Shown: piece by piece, positions 44,772-52,625 of the stretch
How positions within the stretch are numbered: position 1 is the first letter of the stretch
How the letters are laid out: each line of letters begins with the position of its first letter
From: Clostridiaceae bacterium AM27-36LB
GTDB taxonomy: Bacteria > Bacillota > Clostridia > Lachnospirales > Lachnospiraceae
Direction: 5' to 3'
DNA length: 64,000 nt
NCBI GenBank assembly: GCA_003480725.1
Contig: QUJQ01000005.1
Span: forward strand, 143,172 to 207,171
Notes under the pieces: generated by a model
What the model saw: only the letters and a program-made list of their open reading frames with translations
Told to the model about the DNA's origin: nothing
Databases searched by the model: none
Position numbers and translations under genes: made by a program

Positions 44772-45852
44772 TTTCAAAATCTCCTTTCCCTAAATCATCT
44801 AATTTTTCTGCCATCTCAATCTGCTTTGACGGAAAGAGGTGTGCGTACTGATAAGTAATATCAATACTTTCGTGACCAACTCGGTCAGCAATCGCCACCG
44901 CAGAAAAGCCCATATCAATCAAGAGTGAAATGTGGCTGTGACGGAGATCGTGAATGCGGATACGCTTCACGCCTGCCGCCTTTGCCCCTCTGTCCATCTC
45001 GTGATGAAGATAGCTTTTCGTCACCGTAAAGATACGGTCTTTCTTCTTCAATCCGTAAAGCATACCGAGATATTCTTTCATTTCCTCACACAGAAACTTC
45101 GGCATTTTAATCGTGCGGTTGCTCTTTTTCGTTTTCGGAGAAGTAATCACATCCTGCCCTTTCAAACGCTGATAGGATTTATTGATTGTGACTGTTTCCT
45201 TATCAAAGTTGAAATCTGCCGGAGTCAAAGCTAACAGCTCGCCCTCTCGGATACCGCACCAGTAAAGCATTTCAAACGCATAAAAGGAAACAGGCTTGTC
45301 CATCATCTCAAAAGAGAATTTCTTGTATTCTTCCTTTGTCCAGAACAGCATTTCCTTGTGTTCCTCACGTCCCATATTTCCCACCTTTGCCGCAGGATTG
45401 GAACGCAGTTCATAGTAGCGGACAGCGTGATTGAAAATGGCGGACAACTGATTGTGCAGCGTTTTCAGATACGTCTGTGAATAAGGCTTTTTCTTCTCAT
45501 CACGATAGGCAAGCATTTCATTCTGCCAAGTAATAATCTCCTTTGTGGAAATCTCGCTGATTTTCAGTTTCCCGAAATACGGAAGTATCTTTGTGCGTAT
45601 GATATGCTCTTTGGTAAGCCACGTGTTTTCCTTCAAACGGTTCTTCACATCATTGATATAAAGCTCCGTAAAGGCTTCAAAACTCATATCAAGGTCTGAA
45701 GAAGTCTGCAATTTGAACATTCTTTCCCATTCCTGTGCTTCTCGTTTGGTAGCAAAGCCACGCTTGCATTTCTGCTTGCGTTCCCCTTTCCAGTTCACAT
45801 ACCTTGCCATCACATACCAAGTACCGTTATCTTCATTCTTAAATACCGGCAT
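44761..45852 (-). CDS. tyrosine recombinase / integrase of element A
   Basis: 363 residues. Arm-binding N-terminus (MPVFKNEDNGTWYVMARYVN), core-binding domain (about 60-155), catalytic residues Arg202 (GIREGEL), His301 and Arg304 (IHDLRHSHIS), His327 (GHESIDITYQYAH) and Tyr336. Complete, so it can probably excise element A and perhaps also element D, which shares its end repeats. Confidence 0.93.
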   Translation of the reverse strand: MPVFKNEDNGTWYVMARYVNWKGERKQKCKRGFATKREAQEWERMFKLQTSSDLDMSFEAFTELYINDVKNRLKENTWLTKEHIIRTKILPYFGKLKISEISTKEIITWQNEMLAYRDEKKKPYSQTYLKTLHNQLSAIFNHAVRYYELRSNPAAKVGNMGREEHKEMLFWTKEEYKKFSFEMMDKPVSFYAFEMLYWCGIREGELLALTPADFNFDKETVTINKSYQRLKGQDVITSPKTKKSNRTIKMPKFLCEEMKEYLGMLYGLKKKDRIFTVTKSYLHHEMDRGAKAAGVKRIRIHDLRHSHISLLIDMGFSAVAIADRVGHESIDITYQYAHLFPSKQIEMAEKLDDLGKGDFENVS

Positions 45853-46041
45853 TTACATTTCCCCCTTTCCTGCTCCGTAGAGCCTTTCGTAAAAATACTG
45901 GCGATTTACACGCCCTGCAATCGTAATAAAGCCCTTTGCTTTCAATTCCTCATTTAATTGTCTGATGAGTTTATATGCATAAGGTTTTGATACGTTTAGT
46001 TCCTGAGCCACATCTTCGGCTCGGATAAATCTGTTTTCCAT
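45853..46041 (-). CDS. excisionase-type helix-turn-helix protein
   Basis: 62 residues: RFIRAEDVAQELNVSKPYAY, KLIRQLNEELKAKGFITIAG, RVNRQYFYERLYG. It directly abuts the integrase gene. Same family as the excisionases of B and C. Confidence 0.8.
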   Translation of the reverse strand: MENRFIRAEDVAQELNVSKPYAYKLIRQLNEELKAKGFITIAGRVNRQYFYERLYGAGKGEM

Positions 46042-46320
46042 ATCCTTTTTCTTCCTTTCTTAAAATAATTTTTTGCTTGCCGCTTTCTCCGTGTTAAAGT
46101 TCCAACAGGCACTCCTGCTTGTCGGCAGGCGCTGTGCTGTCCCAATGCACCGCAGTACATCAGGCGCTCGCTCGTATAGGGGTTCCCGAAAAGTCGGAGA
46201 CTTTTGGGGAAGAGGAGGAGCAGTGCAGCGAATGAGCTTTTGTGCTTGCACACAAGCGAACGATACGGAACTTGCTCCGACGAGGTCTTGGCGGTTTGGC
46301 TTTTCGGACGGTCATTCAGT
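46042..46320. other. GC-rich leader segment between xis and its promoter (A)
   Basis: About 280 bases without a convincing gene, transcribed as the xis-int leader in element A. It is distinctly more GC-rich than its surroundings and has several local inverted repeats (for example GCAGGCGC/GCGCTCGC, AAGTCGGAGACTTTT). Elements B and C have leaders of only about 45-60 bases here, so it looks like an insertion or a structured regulatory RNA. Confidence 0.4.
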
Positions 46321-46355
46321 TGTCGCATTAAGCATATTTGTTTAATTCGTAATTT

Positions 46356-46384
46356 ATTTTACTAAACATATTTGCTATTGTCAA
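46356..46384 (-). promoter_or_regulatory. xis-int promoter of element A
   Basis: Minus-strand -35 TTGACA (complement of 46379-46384), 17-base spacer, -10 TAAAAT (complement of 46356-46361). AAACA/TGTTT units in the spacer and on both sides (46332-46446) are probable binding sites of the divergent regulator. Confidence 0.65.
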
Positions 46385-46427
46385 GTGGTTGCAAAGAAAA
46401 TATTAAACATTTTTGTTTCGGTTTTTC

Positions 46428-46457
46428 TTGACTTCCACTAAACATTTCTGCTATACT
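46428..46457 (+). promoter_or_regulatory. promoter of the element A regulator
   Basis: TTGACT, 18-base spacer and TATACT. ACTAAACATTTCTG lies in the spacer, so the regulator probably controls its own promoter too. Confidence 0.6.
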
Positions 46458-46489
46458 TATTTCACTAAATATAAAAGGAGCGTATCATT

Positions 46490-47020
46490 ATGGCTATCAG
46501 CGAAAGAATACATTTTTTCAGACTAATGCGTGGTATGACACAAAAGTATCTCGGTACAGCAATCGGTTTTCCAGAAAAGAGTGCTGATGTGCGTTTGGCA
46601 CAGTACGAAACTGGTACACGCAAACCGAAAGCAGACCTTACAAATGCATTGGCACAGGTGCTTGATGTTTCTCCACAGGCTCTTGATGTTCCTGACATAG
46701 ACAGCTATATCGGTCTTATGCACACTCTGTTTACCCTTGAAGATATTTACGGTCTTACTGTCAGTGAAGCAGACGGAGAGGTATGCTTAAAGGTCAACAA
46801 GGACAAAGGCAGAGAAGCATATGAACTCCTCAAAATGCTGTATGCTTGGAAAGAACAGGCAGACAAGCTATCTTCCGAAGAAATCAACAGAGAAGAATAC
46901 GATAACTGGCGTTACCATTATCCAGAGTTCGACACCACACAGCGTTGGGCAAAAGTTCCATCACAGGAATTAAGTGACGCTCTCGTGGAAGCATTCAAAG
47001 ACCACTTGAAAGATAAATAA
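46490..47020 (+). CDS. XRE family regulator of element A
   Basis: 176 residues; AAAGGAG before the ATG. The helix-turn-helix covers RIHFFRLMRGMTQKYLGTAI and VRLAQYETGTRKPKADLTNA; the C-terminal domain has DSYIGLMHTLFTLEDIYGLT and YPEFDTTQRW, like the element B protein. It is divergent from xis-int and flanked by AAACA-type repeats. Likely repressor that keeps the element integrated. Confidence 0.88.
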   Translation: MAISERIHFFRLMRGMTQKYLGTAIGFPEKSADVRLAQYETGTRKPKADLTNALAQVLDVSPQALDVPDIDSYIGLMHTLFTLEDIYGLTVSEADGEVCLKVNKDKGREAYELLKMLYAWKEQADKLSSEEINREEYDNWRYHYPEFDTTQRWAKVPSQELSDALVEAFKDHLKDK

Positions 47021-47076
47021 GCACCTACAGGACCTGCCACTGGCAGCTCCCTACAGATGCTTTGGCAACGACAAAA

Positions 47077-47115
47077 AAGCCCTTAACTATGGTTATTAAC
47101 CACAGCTAAGGGCTT
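47077..47115. terminator. terminator hairpin at the right end of A
   Basis: AAGCCCTTA (47077-47085) pairs with TAAGGGCTT (47107-47115); inner TGGTT/AACCA pairing. It follows the regulator gene and is duplicated in element D. It is A-rich upstream and T-rich downstream, so it can work in both directions. Confidence 0.65.
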
Positions 47116-47234
47116 AGTTTATAATATGGAATTTGTTCAGAGCCAAGCTCCGAACTTTAGTCTGCAAGCCACCTGTTAATTGTTCCGTTACCCATAAACC
47201 ACTGGATAACAAGAATAATGGCACTTGCTATGAC

Positions 47235-47252
47235 TGTTATCAATTTGTTATC
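47235..47252. repeat. arm-type repeat, right end of A
   Basis: TGTTATCAATTTGTTATC followed by AAAAGAC, identical to the right end of element D. Confidence 0.65.
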
Positions 47253-47312
47253 AAAAGACTAATCGAAATCGCTGAAACCCGCATAAACACTGGCTTTTTT
47301 AAGCAACTCGAT

Positions 47313-47324
47313 TTATTCAAACTC
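47313..47324. repeat. att core copy 1 (guaA 3' end)
   Basis: TTATTCAAACTC, which encodes the last Glu-Phe-Glu-stop of GuaA on the minus strand. Integration here leaves the gene product unchanged. Confidence 0.85.
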
Positions 47325-48890
47325 AATCGTTCCAGGTGGTTTGCTGGTGAGATCATAGAATACTCGATTGACTCCTCTGACCTCATTGATGATTCGACTC
47401 ATAACAGTCTGAAGAACTGCGAATGGAATCTCAGCGGACTCTGCGGTCATGAAATCAATGGTATTAACTGCGCGCAATGCCACTGCGTAATCATAGGTTC
47501 TCTCGTCACCCATAACACCAACGGAACGCATGTTGGTGAGGGCTGCAAAGTACTGGTTCGGCATCCATGCCGGAGCAGTTCCATGCTCTTTCTTGTAAGC
47601 TTCTGCTGCTTTATCAACCTCATCACGATAAATATAATCTGCATCCTGTACGATACGTACTTTTTCTGCATTTACTTCACCGATGATACGGATGCCAAGA
47701 CCCGGACCTGGGAATGGCTGACGGAATACCAGTTTTTCTGGGATTCCAAGCTCCAGACCTGCTTTACGTACTTCATCTTTGAACAGGTCGCGAAGTGGCT
47801 CGATGATTTCTTTGAAATCAACGAAATCCGGAAGTCCGCCTACATTATGATGGGATTTGATCACTGCGGATTCTCCTCCAAGACCACTTTCTACCACATC
47901 CGGATAGATGGTTCCCTGTGCGAGGAAATCAACCGCACCAATTTTCTTTGCCTCTTCTTCAAAAATACGGATAAATTCTTCACCGATAATTTTACGTTTT
48001 GCCTCCGGCTCGGTGACTCCGGCCAGTTTCTTATAATATCTCTCCTGTGCGTTGACACGGATAAAATTCAGATCAAACTGACCATTCGGTCCGAATACAT
48101 TTTCAACCTCATCACCTTCATCTTTACGAAGAAGACCGTGATCCACAAATACACAGGTTAACTGTTTTCCGATTGCTCTGGACAGAAGTCCTGCTGCAAC
48201 AGAAGAATCCACACCGCCAGACAGGGCAAGAAGTACTCGTCCATTTCCAACTTTCTCGCGGATCTCTTTTACGGTATGCTCTACAAATGCATCCATCTTC
48301 CAGTCGCCCGCACATTCACAGACATTTTTCACGAAGTTATTAATCATCTTCGTTCCTTCTGCAGTGTGAAGCACTTCCGGATGGAACTGGATCGCATACA
48401 GCTTCTCTGCCTCATTTTCAGCAGCTGCCACCGGACAGTCTGCCGTATGTGCTGTGATCTCAAAGCCAGGTGCAATCTTGGAAATATAATCAAAATGGCT
48501 CATCCAGCAGATAGTCTCTGGGGATACTCCCTCAAATACTTTAGATGTTTTCTTATCAATCAGAACTTTTGTCTTTCCATACTCTCTTACATCTGCACGC
48601 TCAACTTTTCCACCAAGCACATGGGACATGAGCTGTGCTCCATAGCAAAGACCAAGCACTGGAATACCAAGCTTGAAAAGCTCATCTGTATAAGTCGGTG
48701 AATCCGGCTCATAACAACTGTTAGGTCCTCCTGTCAGGATAATTCCCTTGGGATTCATTGCTTTGATCTTCTCGATATCGGTTCTGTAAGAATATATTTC
48801 GCAGTATACGTTACACTCTCTGACACGTCTGGCAACCAGCTGGTTGTACTGTCCGCCGAAATCAAGAACTATAACCATTTCTCTGTTCAA
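47313..48890 (-). CDS. guaA: GMP synthase (glutamine-hydrolysing)
   Basis: About 525 residues; converts XMP, ATP and glutamine to GMP. The glutamine amidotransferase domain carries [13 protein letters not shown] (nucleophile Cys) and the FHPEVLHT His/Glu; the ATP-pyrophosphatase loop is [14 protein letters not shown] (about residue 235); the dimerisation domain ends [10 protein letters not shown] start at TTG 48890 because AGGAGG stands 9 bases upstream; the next ATG is too far away. The gene ends exactly at an att core and is the target of four inserted elements. Confidence 0.97.
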   Translation of the reverse strand: MNREMVIVLDFGGQYNQLVARRVRECNVYCEIYSYRTDIEKIKAMNPKGIILTGGPNSCYEPDSPTYTDELFKLGIPVLGLCYGAQLMSHVLGGKVERADVREYGKTKVLIDKKTSKVFEGVSPETICWMSHFDYISKIAPGFEITAHTADCPVAAAENEAEKLYAIQFHPEVLHTAEGTKMINNFVKNVCECAGDWKMDAFVEHTVKEIREKVGNGRVLLALSGGVDSSVAAGLLSRAIGKQLTCVFVDHGLLRKDEGDEVENVFGPNGQFDLNFIRVNAQERYYKKLAGVTEPEAKRKIIGEEFIRIFEEEAKKIGAVDFLAQGTIYPDVVESGLGGESAVIKSHHNVGGLPDFVDFKEIIEPLRDLFKDEVRKAGLELGIPEKLVFRQPFPGPGLGIRIIGEVNAEKVRIVQDADYIYRDEVDKAAEAYKKEHGTAPAWMPNQYFAALTNMRSVGVMGDERTYDYAVALRAVNTIDFMTAESAEIPFAVLQTVMSRIINEVRGVNRVFYDLTSKPPGTIEFE

Positions 48891-48926
48891 TCCGTATTTC
48901 CTCCTAGGTTTTCTCAATTACCATTT

Positions 48927-48955
48927 ATTATAATTTACAGGCCATTTTCTGACAA
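48927..48955 (-). promoter_or_regulatory. guaA promoter
   Basis: Minus-strand -35 TTGTCA (complement of 48950-48955), 17-base spacer, perfect -10 TATAAT (complement of 48927-48932), 37 bases before the guaA start. The leader is too short for a purine riboswitch. Confidence 0.7.
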
Positions 48956-48970
48956 GCCCTAAAGCACAAT

Positions 48971-50320
48971 TTATGCAAGGGAATCAATCTGCTTCCATTT
49001 TCCCTGTCGATAGCGAAATGTCATAGCCACAAACCGCACACACCAGTCAAAGATCATAGCGACCCATACGCCAAAGACTCCCATTCCCAGATATTTTCCA
49101 AGAACATAACTCATAACGATTCGGCAGAACCACATGGACGCGATAGAAATGTACATGGTCACTTTGGCATCACCTGCCGCACGCAGTGTGCAGGGAAGTG
49201 TAAATGCCACCGGCCATACGATTGAGGCACAGATTCCATGAAAATGCAGGATCTGCCTTGCGGTATCCGCAGTTTCCGGGCTCAGATTATATACCTTTAA
49301 AATAAGCGGAAGTGCCAGCCAGATACATATGTTTACAGTAATATGACAAAAATACACCAGCAGTACAAGCTTCTTTGTATAATACTCTGCCTGATCATAT
49401 CTTCCAGCTCCAATACACCTGGCAATCACCGCTGTCACTGCCAGATTGATTGCCATTCCCGGCAGGATCTGGAACTGCGCCACCGCATTACTGACCGCAT
49501 TTGCTGCTATTGCAGAGGTTCCGAATGTAGATACCAGGCTGAGCACCATGATCTTACCAAGCTGGAACATACTGTTCTCCATACCATTTGGAAGACCAAT
49601 TCCCAGAATTCTTCTGATCATCCGTCCATCAAATTTTATGTGCAGACTTCGTTCTATCCGAATGGGTCCTTTGGTACGCGACAACAGAATGACGATCAAG
49701 ACTGCAGCCACTGCTCTGGATAGCAATGTAGGAATTGCCACACCTTCTGTTCCACAATGAAGTCCATAGATCAACAGGGCATTTCCTCCACAGTTGATTG
49801 CATTCATGATAACAGAGACCTTCATGGATACGCCTGAGTTTCCCATGGTTCGAAAAATTGCCGCACCGCCATTATAAATTGCAAGAAATGGAACCGATGC
49901 CGCTACGATCAACAGATATGTATTTGCATGTGCACAGACATCTGCCTCGATAGCGCCAAATATCTGATGCAAAATGAAATTTTTCCCAAGATAGATCAGC
50001 ATCATGATCCCGAACGACACAGCCGTCATAAACCAGATCAGCTGTGTAGCAGCTTTCCCGGAAGATTTTCTATCCTCCTGTCCAAGATACTGACCAGCAA
50101 TCACTGCACCTCCTGTAGCCAATGCTGCAAACAGATTGATAAATAATACCATAACATTATCTACCAGCGAAACACCTGACACCGCTGCTTCTCCTACACT
50201 TGCAACCATGATCGAATCCGCCATTCCTACCAACACTGCCAGGAACTGCTCCACAAGTAATGGAAGTATCAACGATGCCAGTGCTTTATTATCAAATAAT
50301 CCAGCTTCCTTTCTCTTCAT
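48971..50320 (-). CDS. MATE family efflux transporter
   Basis: 449 residues, about 12 hydrophobic helices. ALASLILPLLVEQFLAVLVG, GMADSIMVASVGEAAVSGVS and the second half IRRILGIGLPNGMENSMFQL fit the MATE family. I start at ATG 50320 (GAGGA 9 bases upstream). It differs from the MATE at 12.7 kb throughout, so the two are not a recent duplication. Substrate unknown. Confidence 0.92.
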   Translation of the reverse strand: MKRKEAGLFDNKALASLILPLLVEQFLAVLVGMADSIMVASVGEAAVSGVSLVDNVMVLFINLFAALATGGAVIAGQYLGQEDRKSSGKAATQLIWFMTAVSFGIMMLIYLGKNFILHQIFGAIEADVCAHANTYLLIVAASVPFLAIYNGGAAIFRTMGNSGVSMKVSVIMNAINCGGNALLIYGLHCGTEGVAIPTLLSRAVAAVLIVILLSRTKGPIRIERSLHIKFDGRMIRRILGIGLPNGMENSMFQLGKIMVLSLVSTFGTSAIAANAVSNAVAQFQILPGMAINLAVTAVIARCIGAGRYDQAEYYTKKLVLLVYFCHITVNICIWLALPLILKVYNLSPETADTARQILHFHGICASIVWPVAFTLPCTLRAAGDAKVTMYISIASMWFCRIVMSYVLGKYLGMGVFGVWVAMIFDWCVRFVAMTFRYRQGKWKQIDSLA

Positions 50321-50401
50321 CTTCCACAATCCTCTTTTGTTATATCAAATCATATTTATATGAAATAACTCTATCAGATGAAGAAGGAAATTTCAATCAC
50401 G

Positions 50402-50665
50402 TTAAAGCTGCAACTCATGCTGATGCAGGTATTTTTCTTTAGTAGCCAGTCCACCACGAATATGACGCTCCGATTTGTTAATGTCCAACACTTTTCTGGC
50501 TTGTTTTGCAAGTCCCGGATTGATATACAACAGCCGCTCAGCTACATCTTTATGAACTGTAGATTTGCTGATACCAAATTTTTTTGCCGTCTGCCGCACC
50601 GTCGCATTGTGGTCTATGATGTAATTTGCAATTGAGACTGCCCGTTCTTCAATATACTCTTTCAT
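50402..50665 (-). CDS. spoIIID: sporulation transcriptional regulator SpoIIID
   Basis: 87 residues: MKEYIEERAVSIANYIIDHN, then the helix-turn-helix ATVRQTAKKFGISKSTVHKD and LYINPGLAKQARKVLDINKS, diagnostic of SpoIIID. It acts in the mother cell after engulfment, adjusting the sigma-E regulon. Its presence shows a sporulating lineage. It is divergent from sstT. Confidence 0.95.
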   Translation of the reverse strand: MKEYIEERAVSIANYIIDHNATVRQTAKKFGISKSTVHKDVAERLLYINPGLAKQARKVLDINKSERHIRGGLATKEKYLHQHELQL

Positions 50666-50776
50666 GGGAAAACCCCTTAAGAACGTTTTTTACATCATAT
50701 TACCGGCTATCTCTATTTATGCCATCACTCTTTTTGGAAAGTCATTTTCGCCAAATTGTCCGTCCGGAAAAAACAT

Positions 50777-50805
50777 TTGTATTTTTCGGAGAATTCATGT
50801 ATACT
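50777..50805 (+). promoter_or_regulatory. sstT promoter
   Basis: TTGTAT, 17-base spacer, TATACT, 48 bases before the sstT ATG. The leader contains the palindrome TCTGCGCTGCGCAGA. Confidence 0.6.
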
Positions 50806-50852
50806 ATGAACGTCTGCGCTGCGCAGAACTAACGAAAGAAAGAAGACGTGTT

Positions 50853-52076
50853 ATGAAAAAAGTATTTGAAACATGGAACAGCATCAGTCTGGTAAAGAGA
50901 ATCGTAGCCGGTCTGGTCATCGGAGCTATTCTGGGGCTTGCCGTTCCATCTGCAACCGGTATCGCAATCCTTGGAAATGTATTTGTTGGTGCCTTAAAGG
51001 CAATCGCTCCGCTCCTTGTATTTTTCCTGGTCATCAGTTCCCTGTGTTACTCTGGAAAAAGTCACGGAGGTGTCATCAAGACCGTTATCATCATGTATAT
51101 GTTCAGCACATTCCTGGCTGCTGTGATTGCTGTCGTATCCAGCTTCATGTTCCCGGTTACACTGACATTGGCAGAGGCTTCCTCTGATCTGTCTGCACCT
51201 CAGGGAATCGCCGAAGTATTAAGCACACTGCTTGGAAATATCGTTGCCAACCCCATCGACTCCCTTGTAAATGCAAACTACATCGGTGTTCTGTTCTGGG
51301 CTGTTCTGATCGGTATCGGTATGCGTGCAGCAGGCGAAACCAGCAAGAATATGCTGAACGATGTATCCAAAGCGCTGTCCAAGGTAGTTACATGGATTAT
51401 CAGCTTTGCTCCATTCGGTATCCTTGGTCTGGTGTTCAATACCGTGTCCACCAATGGTCTTTCTATCTTCACCGAATATGGAAAGCTGCTGGCAGTTCTG
51501 GTTGGCTCCATGCTGTTTATCTACTTTGTGACAAACCCGATCCTGGTATTCTGGTGTATTCGCAAAAACCCGTATCCACTGATCTTCAAATGTCTGAAGA
51601 AGAGCGCAATCACTGCCTTCTTCACCAGAAGCTCTGCTGCAAATATTCCGATCAACATGGAAGCCTGCGAAGAAATGGGACTTGATAAAGATACCTATTC
51701 TGTTACTATTCCACTTGGCGCAACCATCAACATGGACGGTGCAGCTATCACCATCACCGTTATGGCACTTGCAACCGCTCACACACTGGGAATCGCCGTG
51801 GATATCCCAAGTGCTCTGATCTTAAGTGTGCTGGCAACGCTGTCCGCATGCGGTGCATCCGGTGTAGCAGGTGGATCTCTGCTTCTGATCCCCCTGGCAT
51901 GCTCTCTGTTCGGTATTCCGAATGATATAGCTATGCAGGTAGTTGGTGTTGGATTTATCATTGGAGTGATTCAGGACTCCGTAGAGACTGCACTGAACTC
52001 TTCTTCCGACCTTCTGTTATCTGCTTCCGCAGAATTCAGACAGTGGAGAAAAGAAGGAAAAGAAATTAAATTCTAA
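50853..52076 (+). CDS. sstT: serine/threonine:sodium symporter SstT
   Basis: 407 residues, DAACS family. SLVKRIVAGLVIGAILGLAV at the N-terminus, the re-entrant FFTRSSAANIPINMEACEEM and TIPLGATINMDGAAITITVM (sodium and substrate site), and SACGASGVAGGSLLLIPLAC match SstT. I use the ATG at 50853 (AAGAAAG-type site); the longer frame runs through the promoter. Followed by a very long hairpin terminator. Confidence 0.93.
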   Translation: MKKVFETWNSISLVKRIVAGLVIGAILGLAVPSATGIAILGNVFVGALKAIAPLLVFFLVISSLCYSGKSHGGVIKTVIIMYMFSTFLAAVIAVVSSFMFPVTLTLAEASSDLSAPQGIAEVLSTLLGNIVANPIDSLVNANYIGVLFWAVLIGIGMRAAGETSKNMLNDVSKALSKVVTWIISFAPFGILGLVFNTVSTNGLSIFTEYGKLLAVLVGSMLFIYFVTNPILVFWCIRKNPYPLIFKCLKKSAITAFFTRSSAANIPINMEACEEMGLDKDTYSVTIPLGATINMDGAAITITVMALATAHTLGIAVDIPSALILSVLATLSACGASGVAGGSLLLIPLACSLFGIPNDIAMQVVGVGFIIGVIQDSVETALNSSSDLLLSASAEFRQWRKEGKEIKF

Positions 52077-52090
52077 GAAATTAGACATAT

Positions 52091-52164
52091 AAAATAGCTG
52101 CAGGTGTCGAATAAAAGCTCGTATGACTTGGAGCGCAGTTTATTTCGACACCTGCAGCTATTTT
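52091..52164 (+). terminator. long hairpin terminator after sstT
   Basis: AAAATAGCTGCAGGTGTCGA with ATAAA pairs with its complement ending at 52164, about 25 pairs with a one-base bulge, loop about 23 bases, then TT and AT-rich sequence. A-rich left and T-rich right, so it may serve both strands. Confidence 0.85.
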
Positions 52165-52193
52165 TTCATATTCTATTTTTGCATATAATCTTT

Positions 52194-52625
52194 TTATATA
52201 TGCTCTTTCTTCGTAAATACAATATATTCCCCATTGTAATTACCCCACCAGGTGCTGGGATATTCTCCGGTCACATAGATGGTACAAAATAACATCTCTG
52301 CTGCATTCAGCCTGGAGCAGATGGAGAACAGAATCTCGTTTGCCGGGAACAATACCTGGCCTTCCTTATGTTCCATCTGATGAACATATTCTCGTTCCTG
52401 GTAGGCAAGAACACTGTCGATCTGTTCTCTTGCCTCCTGCGGAAGCGTAAAATAGTAGAAATCCACATATACATTTTTACAGCCGCAGGCTTCCCACAAT
52501 TCTGTAAACTTATCCACAGCCTGATACTCGTTCATACGAACGATCTGGTTATCATACTGTTGCATACCTTCTGTGATTTTTTCAAAATAAATGGCTCCTG
52601 AGTCCTTCAGTTCTTCAATTGTCAT
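52194..52625 (-). CDS. hypothetical protein of the PadR/SEDS-like operon
   Basis: 143 residues, soluble, aromatic-rich (KNVYVDFYYFTLPQEAREQI; TGEYPSTWWGNYNGEYIVFT). It overlaps the preceding SEDS-like gene by 4 bases (ATGA type), so it is translationally coupled. No family recognised. Confidence 0.65.
   Translation of the reverse strand: MTIEELKDSGAIYFEKITEGMQQYDNQIVRMNEYQAVDKFTELWEACGCKNVYVDFYYFTLPQEAREQIDSVLAYQEREYVHQMEHKEGQVLFPANEILFSICSRLNAAEMLFCTIYVTGEYPSTWWGNYNGEYIVFTKKEHI

Larger units (their letters stand above)
38595..47312. mobile_element. element A: guaA-proximal mobilisable element with resistance cargo
   Basis: About 8.7 kb between att copy 2 and the guaA stop. Backbone: XRE regulator divergent from xis-int-mobC-repA, iteron-like cluster, candidate oriT, MobV relaxase and tnpV. 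Cargo is an ABC-F protein and a lincosamide nucleotidyltransferase under an attenuator. Terminal sequences are shared with element D. All backbone genes look intact, and being next to guaA it is the most recent arrival under simple accretion. Confidence 0.87.

Noticed and set aside
17092..47312. Whole accessory region as a single conjugative element
   Set aside because: There are no type IV secretion, coupling-protein or VirB4-like genes, and three complete integrase-relaxase modules with private end repeats show separate elements.
17092..47312. CRISPR array among the many short repeats
   Set aside because: Repeats are pairs at element ends or iteron-like clusters, without regular spacers or cas genes.
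48891..48960. Purine riboswitch upstream of guaA
   Set aside because: The promoter lies only 37 bases before the start, which leaves no room for an aptamer.
50664..50852. Extended N-terminus of SstT from 50664
   Set aside because: It would run through the spoIIID start and the sstT promoter; the ATG at 50853 gives the normal family length.
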